Positions 1 through 9,210 of a DNA stretch of 64,000 nt are shown piece by piece. Made by a program: the position numbers and the translations under genes. Location: NCBI GenBank assembly GCA_002862705.1, contig PKDU01000031.1, forward strand, positions 1-64,000, in the 5' to 3' direction. How positions within the stretch are numbered: the stretch's first letter is position 1; each line of letters starts with the position of its first letter. Source of the stretch: Flavobacteriaceae bacterium (lineage in GTDB: Bacteria; Bacteroidota; Bacteroidia; Flavobacteriales; Flavobacteriaceae). The notes under the pieces were generated by a model. It was not told where the DNA came from and did not search any database. It saw nothing but the letters and a program-made list of their open reading frames with translations.

Positions 1-147
1 TAGCCATCTACGTAATGGAAAGTACTTTTAAGGAAGTAAGTTTTCAATCCTCTTTTGTTCCGCTGCCGCGCAACCGCATAAAAACAATGAATTTCGAACG
101 GGGTTTTCATAATTGAATCTACCTAATAGCATCTAAAACAAGTAAGT

Positions 148-178
148 TTTGCCTATATAAATAAAAATATTACATTTG
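148..178 (+). promoter_or_regulatory. rpsA promoter, Bacteroidota type
   Basis: TTTG at 148-151, a 19-bp spacer, then TACATTTG at 171-178. This is the full Bacteroidota -33/-7 arrangement. The inferred transcription start near 183 leaves an unusually long leader of about 105 nt before rpsA. Positions 1-147 hold no gene I can recognise. Confidence 0.65.
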
Positions 179-182
179 CCGT

Positions 183-288
183 CCTCTTGGGAAGCGCTTT
201 AGAGTAATACAAGAGTAAAAAAAATAAATAACCCTTCTGTAAGGCAGCGCCTTTACTCCGCCAAGCAGAATACAAATAATACCGCAGC
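183..288 (+). promoter_or_regulatory. rpsA 5' leader
   Basis: About 105 nt lie between the inferred transcription start and the rpsA ATG, whereas most other promoters in this window sit 0-20 nt from their start codon. The leader holds an A-rich run (about 216-231) and a small stem AAGGC/GCCTT at 241-253. S1 is known to autoregulate translation in Enterobacteria through its leader; a similar role here is only inference. Confidence 0.35.
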
Positions 289-2175
289 ATGGCTGACGAA
301 AAACAAGCTGTAGAAGAAACAACCGAGGAAGTTGTTCCGACTACAGAAACCGCCACACAGGCAACAGCTACTGAAGAAGCTCAAGCTGAGCAAGAAGTAA
401 CAGTAACTCCAGAAAAAGATTCCACACCAACCGTTTCACCTGAAGAATTCCTTTCCAGTTTTGATTGGCAAAGATTTGAGGAGGGTATTGAAGCCGTTGA
501 GGATGACAAACTAAAAGAATTCGAACAACTCGTTTCTGAAAACTTTGTAGATACACAAGGTGCAGACGTTGTTGTTGGGAAAGTCATTCACATGACCGAT
601 CGCGAAGCCATTATTGATATCAACGCCAAATCTGAAGGTGTTATTTCGCTTAATGAATTTCGCTACAACCCAGACCTGAAAGTAGGGGACACGGTTGAGG
701 TAATGATTGACACCCGCGAAGACAAAACCGGACAACTTGTATTGTCGCACCGCAAGGCACGTACCATCATGGCATGGGATCGTGTTAATGCAGCGCACGA
801 CAACCAAGAAGTTGTTACTGGATTTGTTAAATGTCGTACCAAAGGAGGTATGATTGTAGATGTATTTGGCATTGAAGCATTCTTACCCGGTTCGCAAATT
901 GATGTAAAACCAATTCGCGATTACGATCAGTACGTGAACAAAAACATGGAGTTCAAGATTGTTAAGATCAACCATGAGTTTAAAAACGTTGTGGTATCCC
1001 ACAAAGCACTGATTGAAGCGGACATCGAAGAGCAGAAAAAAGAAATCATTGCACAACTTGAAAAAGGTCAAGTACTTGAAGGAACGGTTAAAAACATTAC
1101 CTCTTACGGGGTGTTTATCGACCTTGGAGGTGTAGATGGACTGGTCCACATTACCGATCTATCTTGGAACCGCATCAGCCACCCAAGCGAAATCTTGGAG
1201 GTAGAGCAAAAGCTCAATGTGGTTATCCTTGACTTTGATGATGATAAGTCACGTATCCAACTTGGTGTGAAGCAATTATCGCAGCACCCGTGGGAAGCTA
1301 TTGACGAGAAAATGAACGAGGGCGAAACCGTTAAGGGTAAAGTTACCGTTATCGCTGATTATGGCGCATTTGTTGAAGTAGCTCCTGGTGTTGAAGGTCT
1401 TGTTCACGTTTCTGAAATGTCGTGGAGTACGCATTTGCGTTCTGCACAGGACTTTGTTAAAGTAGGACAAGAGGTCGAGGCAGTTATCCTTAATCTTGAT
1501 CGTGAGGAGCGTAAAATGTCTTTGGGCATCAAGCAACTTTCACAAGATCCCTGGACCGATATTACCATCAAATACCCATTGGGCTCTAAGCACACAGGTA
1601 TTGTTCGTAACTACACCAACTTTGGTGTATTTGTTGAACTAGAAGAAGGTATAGACGGCTTAATCTACATCTCTGATTTGTCTTGGACCAAAAAAGTAAA
1701 ACACCCATCTGAGGTGGTTACTGTTGGACAAGAACTTGATGTGATTGTTCTTGAGTTGGACGTTGAAGGTCGCAAGCTAAGTCTTGGACACAAACAAACA
1801 ACTGACAATCCTTGGGAAAAATACGCCAAAACATACGGCGAAGGCTCTAGTCACGAACTTGCCATTACAGAAATCGTTGACAAGGGCGCTATCATAGTGC
1901 TTAATGATTACATCACGGCGTTTGTGCCAGGGCGTCACCTGGAAAAGCAAGACGGTACCAAGCTTGTAAAAGGCGAAACAGCTGAGTTTAAGGTTATTGA
2001 ATTTAACAAAGACTTCAAGCGCGTTGTAATGTCACACGCAGCCGTTTTTAAAGGGATGGAAGCGGATAATGTGAAAAAAGCCAAACGTAAAATGACTGAA
2101 AATGCAGAAAAATCCACCCTTGGTGATTTAGATGCACTTGCAGATCTCAAGCGTAAAATGGATGGCGAAGAATAA
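289..2175 (+). CDS. rpsA: 30S ribosomal protein S1
   Basis: S1 binds mRNA on the small ribosomal subunit and helps initiation. This matters in Bacteroidota, where Shine-Dalgarno sequences are scarce. The 628-residue product has an acidic, Glu-rich N-terminal extension of about 85 residues followed by six S1 RNA-binding repeats (about 90-158, 173-240, 260-330, 345-415, 433-503 and 518-587). Repeats 3-5 carry the clear pattern of a Gly-rich strand, YGVF/YGAF and GLVH/GLIY. The C-terminal tail is Lys-rich. The gene is monocistronic: its own promoter lies upstream and a strong hairpin terminator follows. The ATG at 289 starts the conserved Bacteroidota N-terminus. Confidence 0.97.
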   Translation: MADEKQAVEETTEEVVPTTETATQATATEEAQAEQEVTVTPEKDSTPTVSPEEFLSSFDWQRFEEGIEAVEDDKLKEFEQLVSENFVDTQGADVVVGKVIHMTDREAIIDINAKSEGVISLNEFRYNPDLKVGDTVEVMIDTREDKTGQLVLSHRKARTIMAWDRVNAAHDNQEVVTGFVKCRTKGGMIVDVFGIEAFLPGSQIDVKPIRDYDQYVNKNMEFKIVKINHEFKNVVVSHKALIEADIEEQKKEIIAQLEKGQVLEGTVKNITSYGVFIDLGGVDGLVHITDLSWNRISHPSEILEVEQKLNVVILDFDDDKSRIQLGVKQLSQHPWEAIDEKMNEGETVKGKVTVIADYGAFVEVAPGVEGLVHVSEMSWSTHLRSAQDFVKVGQEVEAVILNLDREERKMSLGIKQLSQDPWTDITIKYPLGSKHTGIVRNYTNFGVFVELEEGIDGLIYISDLSWTKKVKHPSEVVTVGQELDVIVLELDVEGRKLSLGHKQTTDNPWEKYAKTYGEGSSHELAITEIVDKGAIIVLNDYITAFVPGRHLEKQDGTKLVKGETAEFKVIEFNKDFKRVVMSHAAVFKGMEADNVKKAKRKMTENAEKSTLGDLDALADLKRKMDGEE

Positions 2176-2199
2176 TAACATCCATAAATGAACAATAAA

Positions 2200-2224
2200 G
2201 GGGCGTTTAACGCCCCTTTTTTTA
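2200..2224 (+). terminator. rho-independent terminator after rpsA
   Basis: GGGGCG (2200-2205) pairs with CGCCCC (2211-2216) around a short loop and is followed by a run of eight T. It lies 25 nt after the rpsA stop and touches the stop of the convergent leuB. Confidence 0.85.
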
Positions 2225-3280
2225 TGCAATATTGTTGGCGATAAAATCGCCTACGTCTGAGGTGGCGTAGTTGTTTTCAGGGAATACCTCTGGAGTACAC
2301 ACCCCTTTGGCAAGCGCCAAGTCCACAGCAGCACGAACGGCCGTAGCCTCTTTGTCCATGTCAAAATGGGTTAGCATCATGGCAGCGGATAAAATCATGG
2401 CAATGGGATTGGCAATGCCTTTTCCTGCGCCTTGTGGGAAAGAGCCGTGAATGGGTTCAAACAAGGCATGCGTTTCGCCTACAGAGGCGGAAGGCAACAA
2501 TCCAATAGAACCACCAATAACGCTTCCTTCATCAGAGATAATATCACCAAACAAGTTGCTTGTTAGCATCACGTCAAATTGGTTTGGCGCCAAAATCATT
2601 TGCATGGCAGCGTTGTCTACAAACAAATAGCGAAGTTCTACGTCGCTATAGATCTCTTGATGCATGGCCGTTACCACACGTCGCCACAGGCGTGAACTCT
2701 CCAATACGTTTGCTTTGTCAACGAGTGTTAGCACGTTACGTCTTTTACGCGCCGCAGCAAATGCTTTGTGTGCAATGCGTTCAATTTCAGCTCTGGTGTA
2801 CTGACAGAGGTCAGAAGCGGTATTCTTGTCATCTGATAATTTCTTTTCCCCAAAATAGATTCCACCTGTTAATTCGCGGTACATTTCGAAGTCGGTGCCT
2901 TTGACTCGCGCTTCTTTTAGCGGGGACTGATGCAACAAGGCATCAAAGGTTTTTACCGGTCTGATGTTGCAGAACAACCCCAGTGCCTTTCTAATGGCAA
3001 GCAAACCTTGCTCTGGGCGTACTTTGGCATTTGGGTCGTTGTCGTATTTGGGATCGCCAATAGCCCCGAACAATACCGCATCGCTTTCCAAACTTGCTTT
3101 TAGTGTGGCTTCGGGTAGGGGACTACCCGTTTTATCAATGGCAATGGCGCCCATGTCTGCATAGGTGTAGTCAAATTCGTGGTCGTAGGCTTTGGCTACG
3201 GCATCCAATACTTTGACAGCCTCTTGAATAATTTCAGGTCCAATACCGTCACCCGGAAGTACTGCTATATTTTTTTTCAT
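2222..3280 (-). CDS. leuB: 3-isopropylmalate dehydrogenase
   Basis: Catalyses NAD-dependent oxidation and decarboxylation of 3-isopropylmalate to 2-oxoisocaproate, the third step of leucine synthesis. The 352-residue protein has the family's normal length. It starts with the GDGIGPEI motif, and has the substrate and metal-binding segment ending GDIISDEGSVIGGSIG (about 245-260) and the NAD-binding EPIHGSFPQGAGK loop. It is the last gene of a minus-strand leuA-leuC-leuD-leuB operon and starts 19 bp after the leuD stop. Confidence 0.96.
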   Translation of the reverse strand: MKKNIAVLPGDGIGPEIIQEAVKVLDAVAKAYDHEFDYTYADMGAIAIDKTGSPLPEATLKASLESDAVLFGAIGDPKYDNDPNAKVRPEQGLLAIRKALGLFCNIRPVKTFDALLHQSPLKEARVKGTDFEMYRELTGGIYFGEKKLSDDKNTASDLCQYTRAEIERIAHKAFAAARKRRNVLTLVDKANVLESSRLWRRVVTAMHQEIYSDVELRYLFVDNAAMQMILAPNQFDVMLTSNLFGDIISDEGSVIGGSIGLLPSASVGETHALFEPIHGSFPQGAGKGIANPIAMILSAAMMLTHFDMDKEATAVRAAVDLALAKGVCTPEVFPENNYATSDVGDFIANNIA

Positions 3281-3299
3281 GCTGCTTTGTTATACGTGA

Positions 3300-3887
3300 T
3301 TACGCACGTTTTTGTTCAAATGCCTCAATGGCTTCTTTTTGACTAATCAAATAATCGATATCGTCATAGCCGTTTATCAAGCACATTTTCTTGTAGTCAT
3401 TAATTTCAAAAGTTACCGCAATGCCTGCTGCATCAATCAGCAATTTTTGATTTTCGATATCAACGATGGCTTCAACGGATGGGTCTTGGTCAATGGCCGC
3501 AAATATGCGCTGTAAATTTTCGAGGGAAACTTGAATGGGAAGTATGCCGTTGTTGAGTGCATTTCCCTTAAAGATATCGGCAAAAAAGCTCGAAATAACT
3601 ACCTTAAAACCATAATCGGCAAGCGCCCAAGCAGCGTGCTCTCGACTTGATCCACAGCCAAAGTTATTTCCAGCCACCAAAATTGCACCTTTGTACTGGC
3701 TTTGGTTTAGGGCAAAGTCTTCTTTGATTTGTCCGTCGGGGGTGAAGCGCCAATCGCGAAATAGGTTTTCGCCAAATCCCTTTCGGTCTGTCGCTTTCAA
3801 GAAGCGCGCTGGAATGATTTGATCGGTGTCCACATTTTCCACCGTTAGGGGAACCATGTTGCTTTTTAGAAGTGTAAATTTTTCCAT
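3300..3887 (-). CDS. leuD: 3-isopropylmalate dehydratase small subunit
   Basis: Swivel-domain subunit of isopropylmalate isomerase, which converts 2- to 3-isopropylmalate together with LeuC. The 195-residue protein shows the family signatures [15 protein letters not shown] near the N-terminus and [11 protein letters not shown] in the middle, the loop that closes over the LeuC active site. Its start touches the leuC stop (shared base 3887), so translation is probably coupled and the two subunits made in equal amounts. Confidence 0.96.
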   Translation of the reverse strand: MEKFTLLKSNMVPLTVENVDTDQIIPARFLKATDRKGFGENLFRDWRFTPDGQIKEDFALNQSQYKGAILVAGNNFGCGSSREHAAWALADYGFKVVISSFFADIFKGNALNNGILPIQVSLENLQRIFAAIDQDPSVEAIVDIENQKLLIDAAGIAVTFEINDYKKMCLINGYDDIDYLISQKEAIEAFEQKRA

Positions 3888-5263
3888 TATACTTGACTTA
3901 CATCAACAATTTTTCCAGCCACTGCTGCCGCTGCTGCGGTAACAGGACTTGCCAATAGGGTTCGTGCGCCCTGCCCTTGACGACCTTCAAAGTTTCGGTT
4001 TGACGTAGAAACGCAATAGGCACCGGCAGGAATTTTGTCGTCATTCATGGCCAAACAAGCCGAACAACCCGGCTGACGTAGCTTAAATCCAGCCGACTCA
4101 AATATTTGATCAAGTCCTTCAGCGACTATTTGTTTTGCCACTTGCTGCGAACCCGGCACTATCAGTGCAGCAACATCGGGCGATTTTTGTTTTCCCTTGA
4201 TGTGTGCGGCTGCAGCCCTGAAGTCTTCAATTCTCGAATTGGTACAACTGCCAATAAAGACATGACTGATGGGCATATCGAGCAAATAGGTATCTGCTTC
4301 AAGTCCCATATATTCCAATGATTTTACAAAACTGGCATCGTCAGAAGACGGAATTTTATCCGCTATTTTGATGCCCATACCCGGATTTGTGCCATAGGTA
4401 ATCATGGGGCGTATGTCTGCTGCATCAAAGTGGTGTTCTGCATCAAAGGCTGCACCGTCGTCTGTTGGTAAGCTTTTCCAATGCGCTATTTTAGCTTCAA
4501 GTGCTTCGCCTTTGGGGGCAAATTCACGTCTGCTTACATAGTCAAATGTGGTTTGGTCTGGAGCAATCATGCCACCACGTGCGCCCATTTCAATACTCAT
4601 GTTGCAAACCGTCATGCGGCCTTCCATACTCATTTCCTCAAAAACATTACCTGCAAACTCTACGAAGTAGCCCGTGCCTGCGTCGGTTCCCAATTTGGCG
4701 ATGACATAGAGCACCACGTCTTTGGGTTCAACAGCTGGGTGCAGTTTGCCCGAAACAACAACACGCATGCTTTTGGGTTTGTCAACCAATACGCATTGAC
4801 TGGCAAATACTTGCGCGACCTGACTGGTTCCTATGCCAAAAGCAATGGTACCAAATGCACCATGCGTAGAGGTGTGACTGTCGCCACAAACCATGGTCAT
4901 GCCCGGTTGGGTAACCCCAAGTTCTGGACCAATAACGTGCACAATTCCTTGATAGGGATGCCCCAATCCAAAGAGGTTAACGCCATGCGCTTCGCAGTTT
5001 TTGGTAAGCTGGCTTACTTGCTTGCGCGACAGGGCATCTTGGATGGGTAAATGTTGGTTTTCTGTGGGAACATTGTGATCGGCCGTGGCGACTACTTGGT
5101 TGGGTCTAAATAGCGGAATGCCTTTTTCTTCCAACACATTAAAAGCTTGCGGGCTGGTTACCTCGTGTATGAGGTGTTTGTCGATGTAGAGTATGTCTGG
5201 ACCATTTTTTACTGATGATACCACGTGACTGTCCCAAACTTTGTCAAAAAGTGTTTTTTTCAT
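3887..5263 (-). CDS. leuC: 3-isopropylmalate dehydratase large subunit
   Basis: Aconitase-type [4Fe-4S] subunit of isopropylmalate isomerase. The 458-residue protein contains the N-terminal KVWDSHVV motif, [13 protein letters not shown], and the cluster cysteines in GSCTNSR and [19 protein letters not shown] near the C-terminus binds substrate. It starts 4 bp after the leuA stop in the leuACDB operon. Confidence 0.96.
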   Translation of the reverse strand: MKKTLFDKVWDSHVVSSVKNGPDILYIDKHLIHEVTSPQAFNVLEEKGIPLFRPNQVVATADHNVPTENQHLPIQDALSRKQVSQLTKNCEAHGVNLFGLGHPYQGIVHVIGPELGVTQPGMTMVCGDSHTSTHGAFGTIAFGIGTSQVAQVFASQCVLVDKPKSMRVVVSGKLHPAVEPKDVVLYVIAKLGTDAGTGYFVEFAGNVFEEMSMEGRMTVCNMSIEMGARGGMIAPDQTTFDYVSRREFAPKGEALEAKIAHWKSLPTDDGAAFDAEHHFDAADIRPMITYGTNPGMGIKIADKIPSSDDASFVKSLEYMGLEADTYLLDMPISHVFIGSCTNSRIEDFRAAAAHIKGKQKSPDVAALIVPGSQQVAKQIVAEGLDQIFESAGFKLRQPGCSACLAMNDDKIPAGAYCVSTSNRNFEGRQGQGARTLLASPVTAAAAAVAGKIVDVSQV

Positions 5264-5267
5264 GTAG

Positions 5268-6428
5268 TTATAAACTTATTCCAGCAGATTTTACAATTTC
5301 AGGAATGTCGTTGTCGTTTATTTCTTTTTTCTGATCTGCAAATGTCAAGAATGTTGCATATGCCAAGTCCAACTCATCTTTGGTGAGTTCGATGCCAATA
5401 TTTTTGGCACGGTAGGCGAGGGCAGCACGACCGCTTCTGGCGGTCAGTACAATAGAAGAAGTATCAACGCCCACGTCGTGCGGGTTAATGATTTCATATG
5501 TTTCTCTGTTTTTGATGACCCCGTCTTGGTGGATACCAGAACTGTGTGCAAATGCATTGGCACCTACAATAGCTTTGTTGGGCTGCACAATCATGCCCAT
5601 GGCGTCGGATACCATTTGACTGGTTTCAGAAAGCATTTGAGTGTTAATGTTGGTGTCTAGCCCTAAGTTGGGGTGTTGACGCATGATCATTACCACCTCT
5701 TCCAAAGAGGTGTTGCCCGCGCGTTCACCTATGCCGTTGATGGTACATTCAATTTGGCGTGCACCGTTAATTACCCCAGCGATGGAGTTAGCAGTGGCAA
5801 GCCCAAGGTCGTTGTGGCAGTGACACGAAAGTGTTGCTTTGTGCATGGAAGGCACGTGCTCCATCAGATAGTTTATTTTGGCACCGTATTCTTCGGGCAA
5901 GCAATAGCCTGTCGTATCGGGAATGTTTAGTACGGTAGCACCGGCCTTGATCATGGCCTCACAAACTTGTGCTAAGTATGCATTGTCTGTTCTGCCGGCA
6001 TCTTCTGCATAGAATTCAATGTCTTCTACGTATTTTTTTGCGTGCTTGACGGCTGCCACACCACGCTCGATAATCTTTTCACGTGTAGAGCGAAATTTGT
6101 GTTGGATGTGGGAGTCGGAAGTACCAATGCCTGTGTGAATACGTGCGCGATTGGCAGGTTTTAGGGCTTCTGCTGCCACGTCAATATCTTTTTGAACCGC
6201 TCTAGTGAGTCCGCAGACAATGGCGTTGCGCACTGTTTTGGCTACGTCGCTAACGGCCTCGAAATCTCCGGGTGAGGAAATGGGAAAGCCCGCCTCTATG
6301 ATGTCAACACCAAGTTCATCAAGGCGTTTGGCCAGGACGAGCTTTTCAGCTTTGTTAAGCTTACAGCCCGGAACCTGCTCTCCGTCCCGTAAGGTGGTGT
6401 CAAAAATTTGAACGTACTCTTGTTTCAT
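5268..6428 (-). CDS. leuA: 2-isopropylmalate synthase, short form
   Basis: Condenses acetyl-CoA with 2-oxoisovalerate, the committed step of leucine synthesis. The DRE-TIM catalytic barrel is complete: [10 protein letters not shown] at residues 9-18 and the metal-binding HCHNDLG about residue 205. I chose the ATG at 6428 (386 residues): the frame is open to 6449, but that longer form would begin inside the -7 promoter box. Unlike the ~520-residue E. coli enzyme it lacks the C-terminal LeuA dimer domain that binds leucine, so allosteric feedback through that domain is not possible. Homocitrate synthase-like activity is a less likely alternative given the leuCDB context. Confidence 0.93.
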   Translation of the reverse strand: MKQEYVQIFDTTLRDGEQVPGCKLNKAEKLVLAKRLDELGVDIIEAGFPISSPGDFEAVSDVAKTVRNAIVCGLTRAVQKDIDVAAEALKPANRARIHTGIGTSDSHIQHKFRSTREKIIERGVAAVKHAKKYVEDIEFYAEDAGRTDNAYLAQVCEAMIKAGATVLNIPDTTGYCLPEEYGAKINYLMEHVPSMHKATLSCHCHNDLGLATANSIAGVINGARQIECTINGIGERAGNTSLEEVVMIMRQHPNLGLDTNINTQMLSETSQMVSDAMGMIVQPNKAIVGANAFAHSSGIHQDGVIKNRETYEIINPHDVGVDTSSIVLTARSGRAALAYRAKNIGIELTKDELDLAYATFLTFADQKKEINDNDIPEIVKSAGISL

Positions 6429-6446
6429 ACAAAAAGGCGTTAAAGA

Positions 6447-6454
6447 CAAAAGTA
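6447..6454 (-). promoter_or_regulatory. -7 box of leuACDB promoter
   Basis: TACTTTTG on the minus strand matches TAnnTTTG. The inferred transcription start near 6442 gives a leader of about 14 nt before the leuA ATG. I see no clear TTTG 19 bp upstream and no leader peptide or attenuator. The remaining gap to 6616 holds nothing I recognise. Confidence 0.5.
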
Positions 6455-6616
6455 ACCAATTTTATATTTTCACACAGTAAAAATGAGTTTTAATGTTTGG
6501 GGCTGATTTGGTGGTGCCAATTCCTGATTTGGGCTTTGCTTTTATGTGGGAAAGCGGAATTGGATATAAGTAATTACAGTCCTTTTAGTCACTAGTTTAT
6601 ATGATACAATCAGTCA

Positions 6617-7012
6617 TTACGCAACTTTCTGATTGTAAAGGTGTTCCTGAAACTCGACAAACAGCCTGCTGATGTTTGCCACGTCTCCCAATATTTCTTT
6701 TGCATCTTCCAATGACTGATACTTATTTGTTAGCAATATTGGAAGTTTATCTTGGTCGAGTTCGTCAACGCCTATGTGAATGTATTTACTCAAAACGAAT
6801 GTGATAAATTCTCTTTGTTTGTCGTTGAGAAGGGAAAAAATGGTCGCTTCGGCTGCTTTGGCTCGGGCCTCTCGTATCATTGCGATATAGTCGCCATTGA
6901 AAACGTATTCCATAACATCATACAAATCGCTTTTTTCCATATCCACCAACTTTTGCAAAGTCAGTAAATCATCCTTTTGAAAGCCTGCTGCATCTAAGTT
7001 TTCAAGCAAATT
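6617..7012 (-). pseudogene. 3' fragment of type I restriction hsdR
   Basis: The encoded segment matches the C-terminal domain of EcoEI-type HsdR, the motor and nuclease subunit of type I restriction systems. Typical landmarks are SDLYDVMEYV, FITFVLSKYIHIGVDELDQ and the ending FVEFQEHLY. HsdR is usually 750-1000 residues; only about 130 remain and no helicase or nuclease motif is present. The open frame continues to 7096, but its first ~28 codons (7013-7096) are the antisense of smpB, so the HsdR homology stops at about 7012. No hsdM or hsdS is in the window. I regard it as a relic at a rearrangement junction, although a short protein could be made from the ATG at 7078. Confidence 0.75.
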
Positions 7013-7339
7013 TTTTGTGAGTTTAATGATGCTGGAGAGCTTTTTATCATCAATATGTATGTCGAGGAGTACAGTCATGGTGGGTATGTCAACCACCGTA
7101 CTAAAGGCGATCGAAAATTACTGCTCCAAAAGAAGGAATTAAAAAAATTGCACAAAGAAGTTCAAAATACCGGTTTGACCATAGCCCCCTTACGTTTGTT
7201 TATCACAGATAAAGGATTCGCCAAACTGAGGATCGCACTGGCAAAAGGAAAAAAACTTTACGACAAAAGAGAAACGATTAAAGATCGCGACAATAAAAGA
7301 GATTTAGAGCGTATTAAAAAAAGTTTTAAGCGGGGGTGA
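7013..7339 (+). pseudogene. smpB: 5'-truncated SsrA-binding protein SmpB
   Basis: SmpB carries tmRNA to stalled ribosomes. Codons from 7013 read FCEFNDAGELFIIN, then MYVEEYSHGGYVNH, the strongly conserved KGDRKLLLQKKELKKL, LTIAPLRLFI and the basic tail ending DLERIKKSFK. About 108 of the usual ~150 residues remain. The first ~42, including the GTEIKSIR segment of the OB fold, are replaced by hsdR sequence in the opposite direction. The frame upstream meets a TAA at 6995-6997 with no start codon between, so the only ATG is the internal Met at 7055 (94 residues). Such a protein would lack much of the tmRNA-binding fold. smpB is near-universal, so a second full copy or an assembly error should be considered. 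Confidence 0.85.
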
Positions 7340-7599
7340 TGGGTTCGGGTATGCGTAGTGTCCAGAAGGGTATTGCGTTGAGGTTTTGTTGTATGCTGGC
7401 TTTTTTTATACCGCTTTTCAGTCAGCTTTGAGACAGACATACTCTCTGGTAATTTTTGGTATCTTTGGTGGCTGTAGCGACTTGCAAATGGGTATGGCGT
7501 ATGGTCGAAAAAAAATCAGGTGTGAGCCGTAGGTTTTTCATGTTGTAGCTGCGATTTGGGATCGTTTCTACCTGCAAGATAACAAAAATTAAGTAGCTG
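7340..7599. other. gap with a signal-peptide-like short ORF
   Basis: An ATG at 7351 opens a 26-codon plus-strand frame ending at TGA 7429-7431. Its product has a basic start and a hydrophobic core ending FFIPLFSQ, which looks like a Bacteroidota signal peptide with its cleavage site, followed at once by a stop. The next frame stays open for about 17 codons only. This may be the N-terminal relic of an exported protein, in keeping with the broken genes just upstream. Chance is also possible. I see nothing else in the gap. Confidence 0.3.
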
Positions 7600-8280
7600 C
7601 TATGCGCGTTTTAGTGCAGCATCCCAAACAGGATTTTTAGGGGGTGGTGCTGTAAAGCCTATGGATTCTTTTAGGGTAGGGTGGGTGAGCGTGAGTTCAC
7701 GGGCGTGCAAATGTATGCTGCCGTCTTTGTTGGGGCGCTTGGCGCCGTATTTTAAATCGCCTTTTATGCAAAGCCCTTCCGCGCTTAGTTGCGCCCTTAT
7801 CTGGTGGTGCCTGCCCGTTAGCAGCTCAATTTCCAACAGCGTATACCGGTTTAAGGCCAATTTCTTTGTGTAAATCAATTCGCTAAACTTGCTGTTGGGT
7901 ACTTCTTTTTTGTGCGCGTAGGATTTGTTTTGCGCTTGCTTTCTGAGAAGGTAGTGCGACAGCCGTGTTGGTTTATCAGCAGCTTCTCCGCTGACGACTG
8001 CCCAATATGTTTTGGAAGTGGTCTTGTCGACAAACTGCTTGTTCAGTCTGCTCAGTGCTTTGGAGGTTTTGGCCAAAACCATAACCCCACTGGTGGGTCG
8101 GTCTAGCCTGTGTACCAATCCTAAATACACATTCCCCGGTTTTTTGTCCCTTAGCTTAATGATGTTTTTCATCACATCCAGTACCGAAGGGTCTTTGGTG
8201 TTGTCACCTTGTGCCAACATGCCCGCCGGTTTGTTTATGACCAGTAGGTGGTTGTCTTCAAAAAGAATTTGCGGTTGCAA
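7600..8280 (-). CDS. RluA-family pseudouridine synthase
   Basis: Isomerises specific uridines in rRNA or tRNA to pseudouridine. The 226-residue protein is a bare catalytic domain without the N-terminal S4 RNA-binding domain of RluD. The signature VHRLDRPTSGVMVLAKT places the catalytic Asp at residue 60, and the RLD motif is intact. Further conserved blocks are LLTGRHHQIRAQL and GDLKYG. The absence of S4 fits RluA/RluC-like or TruC-like enzymes, so the target base is unknown. Its ATG at 8280 abuts the panB stop at 8281, so it is probably co-transcribed with panB. Confidence 0.9.
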   Translation of the reverse strand: MQPQILFEDNHLLVINKPAGMLAQGDNTKDPSVLDVMKNIIKLRDKKPGNVYLGLVHRLDRPTSGVMVLAKTSKALSRLNKQFVDKTTSKTYWAVVSGEAADKPTRLSHYLLRKQAQNKSYAHKKEVPNSKFSELIYTKKLALNRYTLLEIELLTGRHHQIRAQLSAEGLCIKGDLKYGAKRPNKDGSIHLHARELTLTHPTLKESIGFTAPPPKNPVWDAALKRA

Positions 8281-9099
8281 TTAGTATTGTTCGTCTTTGT
8301 TTGGGAAATCATTCGATTTGACGTCTTTGACATACTGCTTTATGGCTGTTGTCATTTGGTCGTACAAATGCATATAGCGGCGTAGAAAACGCGGACTGAA
8401 TTCGGTAGTTAGCCCCAACATATCATGCAAGACCAATACCTGACCGTCGACATCGCCACCTGCGCCAATACCAATTACCGGTATCTGCACCGCTTTGGCT
8501 ACTTTTTTGGCAAGAGCAGCAGGAATTTTTTCAAGTACCAAGGCAAAACAACCCAGTTGCTCCAACAGCTTGGCGTCTTCCAATAGTTTTTCAGCCTCGG
8601 CTTCTTCTCGGGCTCTAACGGTGTAGGTACCAAATTTATAGATGGATTGCGGCGTAAGCCCCAAATGCCCCATAACAGGAATTCCTGCTTTAAGGATGCG
8701 CACCATGGAATCTTTGATTTCGGCTCCCCCCTCAATTTTGACGGCGTGTGCACCGGCTTCTTTCATAATGCGTATGGAAGATCGCAAGGCCTCTTTCGGA
8801 TCTGACTGATAGCTGCCAAAGGGCAAATCAACTACCACCAAGGCACGCTTCACGGCATTGACAACCGCACTGGCGTGATAAATCATTTGATCTACGGTAA
8901 TGGGCAGTGTTGTTTCGTGCCCCGACATGACGTTAGAGGCAGAGTCTCCCACCAAGATCACATCTATGTTTGCCGCATCAACAGCCTTGGCCATGGAGTA
9001 GTCGTATGCGGTGAGCATGGATATCTTGGTTCCCGACGCTTTCATCTCAATCAATGCGTTAGTCGTGACGCGCTTGTACACTTTTGCAGCTGCAGACAT
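8281..9099 (-). CDS. panB: 3-methyl-2-oxobutanoate hydroxymethyltransferase
   Basis: Transfers a one-carbon unit from methylene-tetrahydrofolate to 2-oxoisovalerate, the first committed step to pantothenate and coenzyme A. The 272-residue protein has normal length and contains the Mg-binding LVGDSASNV and VVDLPFGSY, the VKIEGG block, MGHLGLTPQ and the catalytic LEKIPA. The frame is open to 9543, but the upstream 148 codons are antisense to dnaK and resemble nothing. The ATG at 9099 is supported by a -7 box 12-19 nt upstream and by homology starting there. Confidence 0.95.
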   Translation of the reverse strand: MSAAAKVYKRVTTNALIEMKASGTKISMLTAYDYSMAKAVDAANIDVILVGDSASNVMSGHETTLPITVDQMIYHASAVVNAVKRALVVVDLPFGSYQSDPKEALRSSIRIMKEAGAHAVKIEGGAEIKDSMVRILKAGIPVMGHLGLTPQSIYKFGTYTVRAREEAEAEKLLEDAKLLEQLGCFALVLEKIPAALAKKVAKAVQIPVIGIGAGGDVDGQVLVLHDMLGLTTEFSPRFLRRYMHLYDQMTTAIKQYVKDVKSNDFPNKDEQY

Positions 9100-9111
9100 A
9101 TAATTTTTTTT

Positions 9112-9119
9112 CAAAAATA
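9112..9119 (-). promoter_or_regulatory. -7 box of panB promoter
   Basis: TATTTTTG on the minus strand fits TAnnTTTG. The inferred start near 9107 gives an 8-nt leader. It lies in the 111-bp divergent gap to dnaK. I found no clear matching box or heat-shock inverted repeat for dnaK on the plus strand. Confidence 0.5.
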
Positions 9120-9210
9120 CATTATTGAGCGCAGATAACCCCAGACATGACACCCTGTCATGAATTTGTTGTGGCACAAAGATTGAAATAAGCATTGAAA
9201 ACATATTTAA

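Noticed and set aside
7013-7096. Extra N-terminal codons of the hsdR fragment
   Set aside because: They are the antisense of conserved smpB codons, so they are not HsdR sequence.
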